Assembly (NCBI GenBank): GCA_963682055.1
Contig: OY821745.1
Span: forward strand, 8,067,501 to 8,131,500
DNA from: Primula veris
Lineage: Eukaryota; Streptophyta; Magnoliopsida; Ericales; Primulaceae
Length of the DNA: 64,000 nucleotides
Reading direction: 5' to 3'
The number at the start of each line of letters is the position of its first letter. The stretch's first letter is position 1. The notes under the pieces are model-generated. The model made no database searches, was not told the DNA's origin, and saw only the letters and a program-made list of their open reading frames with translations. The position numbers and the translations under genes are program-made. Below are positions 47,798 through 58,445 of this stretch, in pieces.

Positions 47798-50667
47798 GGC
47801 TCAAGTACATAACTCATGTATTTATAGACAAGACATATGTTACCTTTTCTTTTGGAAGGTAATAGATATATGTTACCTTCCTAGCAACAAGCATATTTAA
47901 GAAAATATTATACCATTAGCAAAAGACCAAAATCACGAATTTGAAAATGAATGCATGTCAACATAATGAGATGTTAAATCCCTACACGAGAGAATGTTGT
48001 TTATAAAGCAAAAAATCTGACTCAATGACGAGTATTAAATCAAAATATATATATATAACTGGTCGCGCGTATACACCTCCAACACGAATGTTAGCATAAA
48101 AAAGGTAAGAGTACTTGCAGTTGCAAAGGAACTTAAATTATATAAAAGGTACATCTACACAACAAAAAAGTCACTGATAAATTAAAAGGACTATTAAGAG
48201 AAAAGGCAAGTGTTAAATGTGCACAGCACTCCAAGTTGCATGTAAATCTCAATTCACCTGATGATCAAAGAAAAACAATATCACAGGACCGGAAAATCAC
48301 TATGCAATGACAAAAAAACCTGGAGCTATGTCATGGATTTCATACTTTCTGTATAATAGAGGTCTGTTGTTGGAATTTTAAATAGTTACTGAGTTCACGG
48401 ACAAATATGAATAACTATTATACAACACACATCTTTTAAAATTGCAAGTAAATGTCATTTATCAGTACAAGTACAAAGTAATATATAAAACATACTCAGC
48501 ACTGTTCATAAAAAATAGTCTACTTTATTTTTTTCACACGGAGTAAATAATAATGACTACTGCATTAAAGCATATCGCTAATATTACCTATTTTTCTCTG
48601 ACTATCCAGTATAGATTCTTATTATCACAAAGCATTAAATAATGACATAACGATTTATTCTTTTAGATAGACGAAGATAAACTATAATTTGGGACGCACC
48701 ACAATGCAAATGTGAACTATCTTTTAGGAGTGTAGGAACTTTTTAATAAGAAACAATCAAATTACCAAAGGATAAACTGAGATCCCAAGAATATCAAGGA
48801 CTAGTGATGGGAAAATAGAGAAGGGAAACGCAATTCAAAATAGAGAAGGGGTGTCGGATTAAGTGCTGTTTTGCTAAGTAAGTGTTTGAACTTTGATAAT
48901 TGATACAAGGATTCAACGATCCAGACCACTGAAAAGGTATAGTAGAAAGTTATGTTTTTCAGTATTTCAAAAACCTTCTCATTCTAGGAATTATAAGATC
49001 CGTTATGATAGAACGAACACAAAGCAAAAAGTTTACAGAATATATAACTCATCTCAAGAAAAGTTTTGAAGGAAAAAAAGATATAAGAAGGTAATAAACT
49101 CAGCCCATTTTGAATGAATATTTTGTGTTTAGGTAATCCTGTCACTGCATATAAGCACTTTGAAATCGATTCTAAGCAAAGAAAGACTGTATTATAAGAG
49201 CCTGACAAGTAAAGGTCACGGGTCATTAACAAAATGGAAACCATGAAATCAGAAATAGAAGTCAAAACCACTGTAGTGCACCTATAAATCAGTGTACGGA
49301 TATGGAGTACTGGCCGTATGAATTATGATACAGTAAAATATGGGTACGGGAGAGCAATTTAAAAATTATAAAATTATGGGTAAAACGGATACCAAGTGTA
49401 GATCGCTGAAAGATTATATGCCTTTTCTAAAGATTGAAGGATGCATCATGTAAAATTCTCCATGTATATAGGAAGAGTAACAATTATTACGTTTTTACAC
49501 AACCTCCCCAGAATAGAGGAAGCGGCAGAAGAAAGAGAGAAAAAATCCTAACACTCACGGATGAATATCATTTAAATCGCCAATATCTCATTGGCTTACC
49601 CGGGGGTACCCAATATGTACACACTAATACAGATTTTATCTTTTTTCCAATCTTAAAATGAGAAGAACTGCACCCATGACCAAACCGTCACGTACAAAAG
49701 GTTCAGCGGTGAAATAATAACATTTTATATGTGGTCTAAGGAGAGTAGTGATTGATAATAACTAACCTGCAGTGTCGATTTCTTGTCCAATAGGCACATC
49801 AAGATATGACCCTAAGAGAAACGCGTTATCAGCAGGATTAATCTTTGACCCAGGTTCATCTCTATCAAACTTTTCCTCCCAATTAATACTCATTGCTTTA
49901 TCTATTGACTTAAGCCTAACAGGTGCCAATCTGGGTAACTCTTCTCTCTCGGTCTCAGATTCAACAGTTGAAGAGTCGATTCGTGAAGATGGAAAAACAG
50001 TTTTGATTGAGCAACTTTGGTACATATTTGATGAAATGTTTGGAGGCTCATTGGTTCTTGACCATGGATTGTCTACAAAGTTGTCAATAGAAGGGTGTTT
50101 ATCCAATTCCTTAAGCTCACCAGATTGGTTTTTCTCTCTAACTTTATTATGATTTTCAGGCCATGAGGTTCTCATTTGACCAGAATTACTGGTCTCTTCT
50201 CTTGATTTGGACGGTATTTTCACCTGAAAAGTATTCGGATTCTTACTGATATCGTTCTGGTATCGCTCTGCAATACCATTACTAGCATTACAATCCCATG
50301 AATACAAATCAAGTACAGCGTCTTCTAAGTTTCTTGAAAAAGCAAAGTTCTTGCCACTTGTAGAGCTTTTCCCTTTGTTCTCAAACCCATTTATCCCACT
50401 ACCACACTCTATCTCTTTAACAATAAGCTCCTTCGAAATTTCTTCAATAGTTATATCACCTTTTGTAACATCTATTGTACCTCTCTTACCAACATTTTCT
50501 ACTTCAAATAACTCGGAGGAATTTTTCTCTCCAAGAGTGAGTTTTTCGAGGAAACCGTTTAAATCGGGACGATTGTTGAGCTCACCAAGCAAAGCTGCCT
50601 CTGCTCTAGCAAATTTGTTTTTACGCAGAAATTCTAAAATGGGGTCGACCGAGCTCGAGTGGGCCAT
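39797..50667 (-). CDS. DYRK-family dual-specificity protein kinase (plant DYRKP type)
   Basis: Seven exons, read from high to low coordinates: 50667-49767, 47568-46461, 45173-44894, 43659-43552, 43144-42866, 41847-41704, 39985-39797; 3009 nt, 1002 aa. All junctions are GT-AG and frames join. The start ATG (50667) gives [17 protein letters not shown], with a LisH-like helix pair at residues 8-33 ([15 protein letters not shown]). An acidic, low-complexity region follows to about residue 660. The kinase domain starts at about 690: [17 protein letters not shown], catalytic lysine in CVKIIK (about 720), HCDLKPEN loop (D about 821), DLG instead of DFG (about 841), [13 protein letters not shown] activation segment with the DYRK tyrosine (about 855), [10 protein letters not shown], and [13 protein letters not shown] at the end. 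DYRKs autophosphorylate on that tyrosine and then phosphorylate Ser/Thr. Targets are unknown here. Introns are large and carry repeats, but the frame is intact. Confidence 0.95.
44101..44201. repeat. Perfect 21-bp inverted repeat in a kinase intron
   Basis: 44101-44121 (GAATCTTCTACTCCCTC plus TTTT) is the exact reverse complement of 44181-44201. The 59-bp interior also contains related GTGCTCCC / GAGAGCAT words. It could be a small foldback element or a hairpin in the intron RNA (exon 3-4 intron). Confidence 0.85.
45432..45651. mobile_element. Probable MITE in kinase intron 2
   Basis: Starts GCCTCGTTTGGTTGC and ends GTAACCAAACAAGC, an imperfect 14-15 bp terminal inverted repeat of the G-C-TGTTTGGTT type common in plant miniature hAT/Harbinger elements. 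Internal AAAAGCTGGACT and AAGTCCAGCTT words are also inverted. Target duplication is unclear. Confidence 0.55.
47736..47797. repeat. Compound microsatellite (TA)n(GATA)n in kinase intron 1
   Basis: About 15 TA units followed by about eight GATA units, just upstream (in transcript sense) of exon 2. Likely length-variable. Confidence 0.95.
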
Positions 50668-52060
50668 TATCAAGAGCACAAACTATTAAATGGATGCTAA
50701 AAAATGAATCCCATGAAATCTGAATAACCATCGTTACAGAAGAAAAAATAAGGAATTAACATATAAAAATAAACTAGTCACAACTAGGCAATAGCAAAAG
50801 GTAGCAAACCCTGCTAAATAAATAAGGTATTTCTCCTAGAAGAACTTCATATGATGAACTGAGAAGAAAATGATTAAGAAATGATAAAGCACCATTCAAT
50901 TAGCATATCTAAATCTTTTCTCAACAACTATTTCATTGAAATATTTACATAATACTTAAGAAATAACCTACATTTTGTTTCGACTCAAGACACGTTTGGG
51001 AACAGGCTTCCCCTTTTTCAAAACGGAAATCCTTCGCTTTAAAACTCGTATTGAAAACCCGCTTTGAAAAGTTATACTAGAAAACTGGCATATGTCTAGT
51101 CACTTATTACACTACAATGCTAACACTATAAGTCTATCAAAAATTTACAAAAAGCGTTTTGTTTAAATTATATAACCAATATTGCAATCACATATATGAT
51201 ATATCCCTTCACATTATTTACCAATCTTCTAACATAAGCATATACTTTGTTCAATTTCTTAAATATTGCTCCCGTTTCCTCTACTTTTTCAAGGTCAAGC
51301 AACACATCTCTCTCTCTGGTACTAAGCTGTGCTGAGAAGAAACGGAAAATCAATTTAATTCTCATCGATTTATTTTCATAATTTACTAATTCATTCACAT
51401 CATTGTTACTCCCTCCGTTCCCAATTAATTTTCCTCTACGAAATTAGGTCCAATTTTGACCGGCTTATACATGTATCAAAATTGTCAAAATGAAAATTTT
51501 CAAAACTAAATCATATAATTTAATGTTTGGACTATATGATTAACTTTTGAAATTTTTCATTCCAACAATTTTGATACAAGTTATTGGCCGGTCAATATTG
51601 CACATAGTTTCATAGTGGACAATTAATTGAGAACGGAGGGAGTAATAATTAATCCAAAAAATTACCCATTTCTCGTATCGATATCGTATGCGTCTGGGTC
51701 TATAAAACCATTAAAAAAATGCTCACTAAAAATAAAATAAAAACAGGTATATATTCCTTTTAACTATCCTAACCTTTTTAATTCAATAACAATTAGTAAA
51801 TTATCAATAAATACAGAGTGAGTAGTAAATTATCAATGCCAAGTGGTTTAAAAGCAAACCCTAGAGTAACAAATTAAACTAAATATACATATATATATAT
51901 ATATAACCACATAAATAAAAATTTAAAAAACAACAACTCGATCTGAGAAAGAACACTTACAGTAACGGATCCAAGGGAAATAATTAAATTTAAATTATTT
52001 CAATAAATTAACTCTCGAGGGTAGTGAAAAAGCTAATGGGGAACTGAGGGAGAGAGTTTT
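50668..52060 (-). promoter_or_regulatory. Kinase 5' leader with probable leader intron
   Basis: On the minus strand a strong donor GTAAGTGTTC begins at 51960 after a non-coding stretch rich in CTCTCTCC (about 52050). Acceptor candidates TTATTCAG or TTTTTTAG lie at about 50700-50730, just before the start codon. This suggests an untranslated first exon at roughly 51961-52060 and a leader intron of about 1.2 kb that contains a Stowaway element. Inferred from splice motifs only. Confidence 0.45.
51409..51642. mobile_element. Stowaway MITE (Tc1/mariner), 234 bp
   Basis: Ends CTCCCTCCGTTC and GAACGGAGGGAG with TA target duplications at 51407-51408 and 51643-51644, the defining Stowaway signature. 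The interior is inverted-repeat-like (GACCGGCTTATA / TTGGCCGGTC). Confidence 0.95.
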
Positions 52061-52285
52061 TTTGTTTTGAGTGATTTTTAATTTAATTGGGGAATATTTG
52101 TATTATTTTGATGTGTCTGAAATTTGTGGTTATTTTAGTAATTATTGGTGGTGTCTGATTCGACTATATTGGCTACGGCCTGCAATTATAAGCTTTTATT
52201 TTAATAAATTTACTTTTTGCTGTTATAAAATTGGAATTATATACTCTTGTACCATGTCAAAAAACTGAAATCAAAGTGCTTTACA

Positions 52286-52854
52286 TAGGGCTGGTAAAAA
52301 AATACCAAAATCCGGAACCAATGCGTGTACATATCCGTATCCGACCCGCAATTTCATGAACAGAAAAGAGGCTTCCGACCCGACAAATTTCGGATCGGGA
52401 TCGGCTGACAATTTTGATTTCGTCGGATATCCCGACCCGACCTGAATTTTTAATTAATTTTTTATTTTATATTATATAACGTGATTCTTTTTTTTATTTC
52501 GTCGGGTGTGCCGAACCGATCCGAATTTCTAATTAATTTTATATTTTATATTATATAACATGATTTTTTTTTTATCTACTACGTTATTTTGTAGTTTCAC
52601 ACTATTTTTTCTACTAAATGTTAATTTCTGTTTGCATTTATTATGAGTGTTATTTTTAAACTATGATTATGTTTCGTGTTAGTAACATGTTTAGACTTAT
52701 CAAATGAAAATTGTTAATAAAAAATGACATTGTCGTAAAATAAAAAAAATTATGTCAGGATTTTCGGTATAAAACTATCCCGACCCTACGGTATCTCAAA
52801 AATTTGGGTCCCGACTTTTGTCGGGGTAGGGATTATTTTTTCAGTTCCGCCCTA
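52286..52854. mobile_element. Probable non-autonomous hAT-like element
   Basis: Bounded by TAGGGCTGG and, inverted, TAGGGCGGAA. Contains GGTCCCGAC / GTCGGGGT-rich inner borders and a direct duplication of about 100 bp (TTTTATATTATATAACRTGATT at about 52470 and 52548). It splits one copy of a local tandem repeat (52190-52285 resembles 53080-53150). The 8-bp duplication is not clear (GCTTTACA versus ACTTTGTT). Confidence 0.5.
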
Positions 52855-52904
52855 ACTTTGTTTTAGATTTAGTAACGAAAATATATTAATGTCTGATGTT
52901 ACCA

Positions 52905-53240
52905 AGTTGGAAGGATATCCTATTTGTAGTTTTGCACCATGTGAATTCTGAAAGCAAAGTGTTTTAGAAGTAACTATTACAAGGGCCCAAGAGATTTGGT
53001 CATTTTACTAATTAGTTCAAAAATCTTAAATTCTTACCGATTGTACGTTTGATTTTAATTTTATAGAAATAGTTTTACTTTTTGGTGTTATGAAATTGGA
53101 AGTATATCCTATTTATTTGTACCATGTGAAAAATGAGAGCAAAGTGTTTTAGAAGTAACTATCCAAAGGGTCTAAGGGATTTGGTCATTTACTAATTAGT
53201 ACAGAAAAACTTAAATTCTTATTGATTGTACATTTTAGCA
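52905..53240. repeat. Direct tandem duplication, about 170 bp unit
   Basis: The block with CAAAGTGTTTTAGAAGTAAC, GATTTGGTCAT, ACTAATTAGT and TTAAATTCTTA occurs at about 52905-53060 and again at about 53080-53240. A third partial copy lies at 52190-52285. Confidence 0.8.
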
Positions 53241-53449
53241 TTATCCGATTTCAGCCTAAGTCCCATATGCATGGGCTTATGGCCCCCAAAAAACCTATTT
53301 TTATAGAGCCCTATTTTTTATATATGAATTTACTATTATAAAGTAAATTAAGTATTGGTCCATCAAAACAAAATTATTTAAGCATTTGTCATTCTATAAA
53401 ATTTAATTAAAAATTGGTCCACCCACCTAATTACACAATAAAAATAAAA

Positions 53450-53830
53450 AAAAATATAGGAAAAACTCAAAAAATAAAATAAAAATGGAAAAAAAACCAG
53501 GAAAAAAAACGAAAAAAAAAAAAACAAAAATACCAAAAAAACTGAAAAAATCTTTAAAAAAGTCGGGAACCCGAAAAAACTCCGAACAAATGGTAAAAAT
53601 ACCAAGAAAAATCCAAAAAATCCAAAATCACAAACCAATGAAAAAACGTTCAAAAAAGCCGAAAACCCGAAAAAAGGTAAAAAAATAAAATTAAAAAAAC
53701 TAATAAAAATCCAAAATCACAAAAAAATTGAAAAAACGTCGGGAAGCCGAAAAAAATCCAATGGTAAAAAAATCCAAAATCACAAAAAAATGAAAAAAAG
53801 TTCGAAAAAGTCGGAAAACGCCGGAAAGTT
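53450..53830 (-). repeat. A-rich modular array, inverted relative of 36845-38030
   Basis: Modules AAATCCAAAATCACAAA, AAGTCGGGAACCCGAAAAAA, AAATGGTAAAAA and AACGTTCAAAAAAGCC are the complements of the T-rich array modules. It is non-coding in appearance. Confidence 0.8.
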
Positions 53831-55328
53831 CAAGTCTTGAAACTACTAGTAGTGTCGTATCGTACCAAAATATTTTACATAGTAATTAAATTTGTCGTTT
53901 TTGTGTGTTACATATTTTGCTTTTTATTATTTTTATTTGAGTTTTTATGATATTCGATTGATAAAAAAAGCCCCTAATTTTCCGATGGCCTACAACCTCC
54001 CGTAAGTTTGGAAACGGCCTGCCTTTTAGGTTTCACTATAATATAATATTGTGCAGCGTCGCTCTAAAGATCCACGACACGTTTGTCCGGACTGAAAACT
54101 TCCGCTCTTACAGATTTAAAAAAAATCACCCTTTTATATAGTGGTTTCCACAAACAAAAAAATTGGTGTGTCATTGGAGCTGGTTGGGTAGTTTGGCTGA
54201 CCAAATCTGTTATTGTGTTGGCCTTTGTTTATATTCGAGAAAGAAGTGTAGTTCACCCCCCTGGAGTTTTCTAGTTATTGCAAACTACTTTCAAAGGACT
54301 CTCTCATCACCAACGCTTTTAATTGGAAAAGATTTGTAGCATGTGGAACTGAAAATGTAGCTTTCTAAGGTGTAAACCTTTATCAATTTAGTTTGATGGT
54401 TTTATGATTTTTATCAATGTACCCTTGAATGGTATGTTATAGACTTATAGTAAGATGGCAACTATGTTGCGTTAGTCATTGATCAGTTAAAAAATATCAA
54501 GATTTGCCAAAAGTTGAAAAAACTTTTTTATTATTTATCTTTAAGTAAAAAGGGAAAAAAAATACACTTATGAGTTATGACGTCAGGCCATTGCTTTTAT
54601 CCAGGCCATTGCTTTTATCCCGTTGGGGAGTTAAACGGGACAAAACTCCGTTAATCTTTCAACCGTTGGATCATTTTAAGTTAGATATGCATCGTAGGAT
54701 CATTTTAGGGTATAGATCCTATGGTACATATCCATTTTAAAACCATCTGACGGTTGTAACAATAACGAGAATTTGTCCCGTTTAACTCTCCAACGGGACA
54801 AAAGGGGGACTACATTTATACTTGCGACTTTTTGCTAAATGACTTGGAACGTACTACTCTTTTGCAAAATAGGTCCAGAAACATTTTGTTAATATAGCCT
54901 TTAAATTACATAATTATGTGCGATCAATCAATATGGGTAATACTAATTCTACAAGCTACTGGGATGAATACAAATATCACCAATAAAAAATAAACAAAAA
55001 AAGGAAAAATTATAAAAACATAAACTTTTCAAGTCTAATTAACCAAAACTTTTGTTTCCAAAATATACAACTCTAATAAATATGTGTAATTGTATGTTTT
55101 TATGTTTTAGGGAAAAAAATTTAGGTGTATGTTTTGGTAGTATGTTTTGTGTATTAAAAAAAAAGTGAATCAAACTCGCTGTCTCATGCAAAATTTCAAA
55201 TAGTACCAATACTTTTGAGTTACAGCTGGTATTTTATTGAATGGAATTTGACTTATAGGAAGTTACTAACACTTGATCAACAAAGGAGAATAATGAGAAA
55301 TGGTACAAAATATAAAACAACTTCGGAT
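53831..55328. other. Intergenic DNA with small inverted-repeat element
   Basis: No gene recognised. Holds the MITE at 54600-54815 and AACATACAACT / TTGTATGTTTT-like words at about 55000-55160 that resemble the proposed MULE ends, without defined boundaries. Confidence 0.5.
54600..54815. mobile_element. Small foldback element (MITE)
   Basis: Left arm TTTATCCCGTTGGGGAGTT + AAACGGGACAAA at about 54614-54644 and right arm TTTGTCCCGTTTAACTCTCC + AACGGGACAAA at about 54773-54803 are reverse complements with two mismatches over 31 bp. A CCAGGCCATTGCTTTTAT word is doubled at the left edge. Confidence 0.7.
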
Positions 55329-55559
55329 TTAAGCCTCGAATTCACCATCCCAAAGCTCTTCAAATGTCTTGTACGGTCCATTTGGACTAACGAACCACTC
55401 GCCAGAAAACCCACGACGTTGCGGAATTTTTTTAATCAGAACTAAGTCGTCCTTGTTTAGTTTCCAATCAAATATTTCAAGGTTCTGTCTCATCCGTTCT
55501 TTGTTAAAGCTCTTCACAATAACGCTTGCCCCTTGCTCATAAATCCACCGTAGAGCAAT
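55329..55559 (-). pseudogene. Orphan last exon of an NADPH aldo-keto reductase
   Basis: Minus strand, acceptor GAAG at 55561/55560, stop TAA at 55329-55331. The 76 residues read [50 protein letters not shown] and [11 protein letters not shown]. This is the C-terminal part of plant AKR4-type reductases (chalcone/codeinone reductase-like), which reduce carbonyls with NADPH. The VKSFNKERM block binds the cofactor. No earlier exon was found between 55560 and 56255, and a retrotransposon occupies everything to the window edge. The upstream exons are either beyond the element or lost. It could be a real gene split by the retrotransposon or a fragment; the exon itself is intact. Confidence 0.8.
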
Positions 55560-56255
55560 CTTCAGTGTGTGCGCGTACAATAAAAAGCAATAAAACAATT
55601 AATACATCAAGTTAAATACACTCTACATTAAAACAAAAAGAAACCGGATGAAGTCACAGATATTTAATGACGGAATTTATCGTACTACTAATTGTGATAA
55701 ACGTGTGTGATTAGACTAAACAAATCTGCACAGATGTACCTAGTTTATTGCGCATGAAAGTTCAGAGAGTTTTTCTTCTAACAATGTCAATGTATGAGAT
55801 TATATATGAGTGTATGCATACTAATTTGACACGATGAACTTCTTGAACACTAAACAAAGAGATTTCTCTCTCATTTGGAGAAACCATTATGTATCGGAAC
55901 TTGATTAGAAAAATATTAATTAATCAGACATGCTAACTCAACGTTGGATCAATTTTCTAGTCAGGAACTATATATCTTTGTCACATATAACTACATCTAG
56001 ATAAACCATGCATATTGTATGATAGATATACTTTTTATATGTATACTTTAGCGAGCTTTCGATTATAAACTTATTGTGCAAAACACTAGCCAGAAACCGA
56101 ATCGATCCTATATATAACTATCAGAAATCCAGGGAATGTAGATAGAACAAGGGGAGAATCGGGAGATAGTTAAGATCAACGTTTATATCATGTTTGAATA
56201 ACATAATCATTTATAACAAACTATTCAAAGTTAAAATATGATAATAAAGTGTTTG
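55560..56255. other. Spacer between the reductase exon and the LTR element
   Basis: AT-rich, no exon found; would be intronic if the reductase gene continues past the retrotransposon. Confidence 0.4.
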
Positions 56256-57519
56256 TGTTAGGACCAGATTTCTGGTCTAAATATTGTTAATTGTCTATTG
56301 GTTTTTACTAAATAAATCCTAACTGTTATTAAGAACTAAGACAGGATTGACAGGTTCCAAGTACCAGTTGCAACCTCAGTTACAACCTACTAAGTTAGTA
56401 GTATTAGGTTTCAAGTACTAGTTGCAACCTCATTTACAACCTGTGTTGACAGGTTTCAAGTAATGTTGCAACCTCAGTTGCAACCACGAGTTCCAACCTA
56501 CTGCGAAGCAGAATTCTGTCTTGTTTCATTTTTCTACATTACTACTTGTTTAATGTTAATCATTTGTTTTAAAGTATGTAGGATATATTCTCATAAGGTC
56601 TTAAACGTTTATATGTGTTTTTTTGAGAATATTAATGTGTTAAGGAAAGATGTTTTCTACAAGATATAAAGAGATTAGTTTATAAGGTTATGTTTCCTTT
56701 TAAATATAAATCTCTATTCTTATGCTTGTCCTTATCACATGTTTCAATCTTTATTCCTTATCTATATTCAGTATGATTTGTTTAAAGATTGAATGAAATA
56801 TGGAGTTAAGTGTTTCATATATATATGGGAAGATATTATCTCTAAAGGATATTATCTTCATATGTTTCCTTGTCATATGCAAATACTAATTCCTACAATC
56901 AAGCTAGTTATCAATCAGGTATCAACCAATGATGATTGGAGTTAATCCACGCTGAAGAATCACGCATTGATTGGAAAGATTGAAGCCAATCAAATAGAGT
57001 CAAAGCAATCATAAAAGATCTTGAAGAAAGAAGATTGATTTGTTCTCTTTATATAGTTGATAACTAAGCTTGTAAAATGCGTGTGTTCTAAATTATAAAG
57101 AACTTATTTTTCTAGAGAGAATACACGTGAGCTTTAAAAAGAAAACAATGGTGGGATGCCATTGATTTATAAGTGATAGTTATAGAGTAGGAGCAATATA
57201 GTGATAGGCAGAAAAACCTAGAGGGAGTCTAAGTTTTTCATTAAGACTTGAGTCATATATTGTAAGCTTTTTATAATATCATTATCTGGGTAAGTGCCCC
57301 GGAGACGTAGCCTAGTTAGGTGAACTCCGTTGTTAAATGTGCGTGTGAATTATTTCCAAGTACATTTAATTTTAAAACAGTTCTGTCCATTAATACACTT
57401 GGTTCCAACTGCAGTTCCAACCTCACTTGGAACCTTATACACTTGGTTCCAACTGCAGTTCCAACTCCACTTGGAACCTTACTGCAAAACTGCATCTAGA
57501 ACAGCGGATAGGAATTTCA
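56256..57519 (+). repeat. 5' LTR of the Sirevirus element
   Basis: Starts TGTTAGGACCAG; the end is uncertain between AACA at 57503 and TTTCA at 57519, just before the primer site. It carries two clusters of GTTGCAACC-like words (56353-56499 and 57401-57480). The second cluster includes a direct duplication of about 43 bp (ACACTTGGTTCCAACTGCAG twice). Confidence 0.85.
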
Positions 57520-57521
57520 AT

Positions 57522-57533
57522 TGGTATCAGAGC
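57522..57533 (+). other. Primer-binding site, initiator Met tRNA
   Basis: TGGTATCAGAGC, the standard plant retrotransposon site complementary to the 3' end of initiator methionine tRNA. Confidence 0.95.
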
Positions 57534-57578
57534 TTCACACTAGATCTTACTTAGTGTGGATCCTGTGTTCTAGTAACA

Positions 57579-58445
57579 ATGGACTTAATGAGGGAAGGAA
57601 ACGCCTTCAACAAACCTCCATTGCTTGAAGGAGGAGTAAACTATGGTGTATGGAAAATTAGAATGAGGTCTTTCATCAAACAGCAGAATGAACATGCATG
57701 GAAGACTGTTATGTATGGATGGGAGGCTCCAACTACCATGGATAATGAAGGAGAACTGATTCTCTTACCTGAAGACAGATGGTCTGCTGAAGAAGACAGA
57801 AAATCAAGTGCCAACTCAACAGCCATAAACTTGATTTTTGCTGGTGTAACTCTCAGCGTATTCAGGTATATCTCTCATTGTGAAACAGCTAAAGAAGCAT
57901 GGGATATTTTGCAAGTTACTTTTGAAGGAACCACTAAAGTAAAAGCTTTCAAACTTCAACAGTTAACTACCCAATTTGAGAACTTAAGAATGGAGGAAGA
58001 TGAAAACATTGAACAATTTAATGGTAGAATCTGCCACATTGCTCATCAAGCTGGAACCTTAGGTGAAAAATACAGTGATGCTAAACTTGTTAAGAAAACT
58101 CTTAGGTCACTCCCAGAAAGGTTTGAAATTAAGGTCACAGCTATTGAAGAATCAACTGACTTAGATAATCTTAAACTTGAAGAACTCATAGGAAATCTAA
58201 GTACTCATGAACTGAAATTCTTCAAACATAAAAGACCAGAAAAGGGAATAGCATTTCAAGCTAAGAAATCTGAATCTAATGCCTGTGATAAAATGAGTGA
58301 TGAAGAACAACTAGCTTTCTTTGCAAAAAAGGTGTACAAGAAGTTTTATAAGAAAAAGGAGGATGATACTGGTTCATCTAAAAACTTTCAGAAAAAGGAT
58401 AACCAGTTTAAGACAGAGTCTAGGTTCAATAATAACTCTACATGA
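57579..58445 (+). pseudogene. Sirevirus gag, ended early by TGA
   Basis: Starts ATG at 57579, 58 bp after the primer site begins. The first 230 residues are a UBN2-type capsid domain (NKPPLLEGGVNYGVWKIRM, AKEAWDILQVTFEGT, LTTQFENLRMEEDENIEQF, LKLEELIGNLSTHE). A lysine-rich linker follows. The frame is interrupted by TGA at 58443-58445, then stays open into the zinc knuckle CRECRGFGHIQAEC (58500-58541). The position of TGA in an otherwise unbroken frame suggests a single point mutation. The truncated product would keep the capsid domain but lose RNA binding and pol. Confidence 0.92.

Noticed and set aside
54083..54274. Open frame of 63 codons with a hydrophobic stretch
   Set aside because: No family similarity, weak start context, in transposon-rich spacer.
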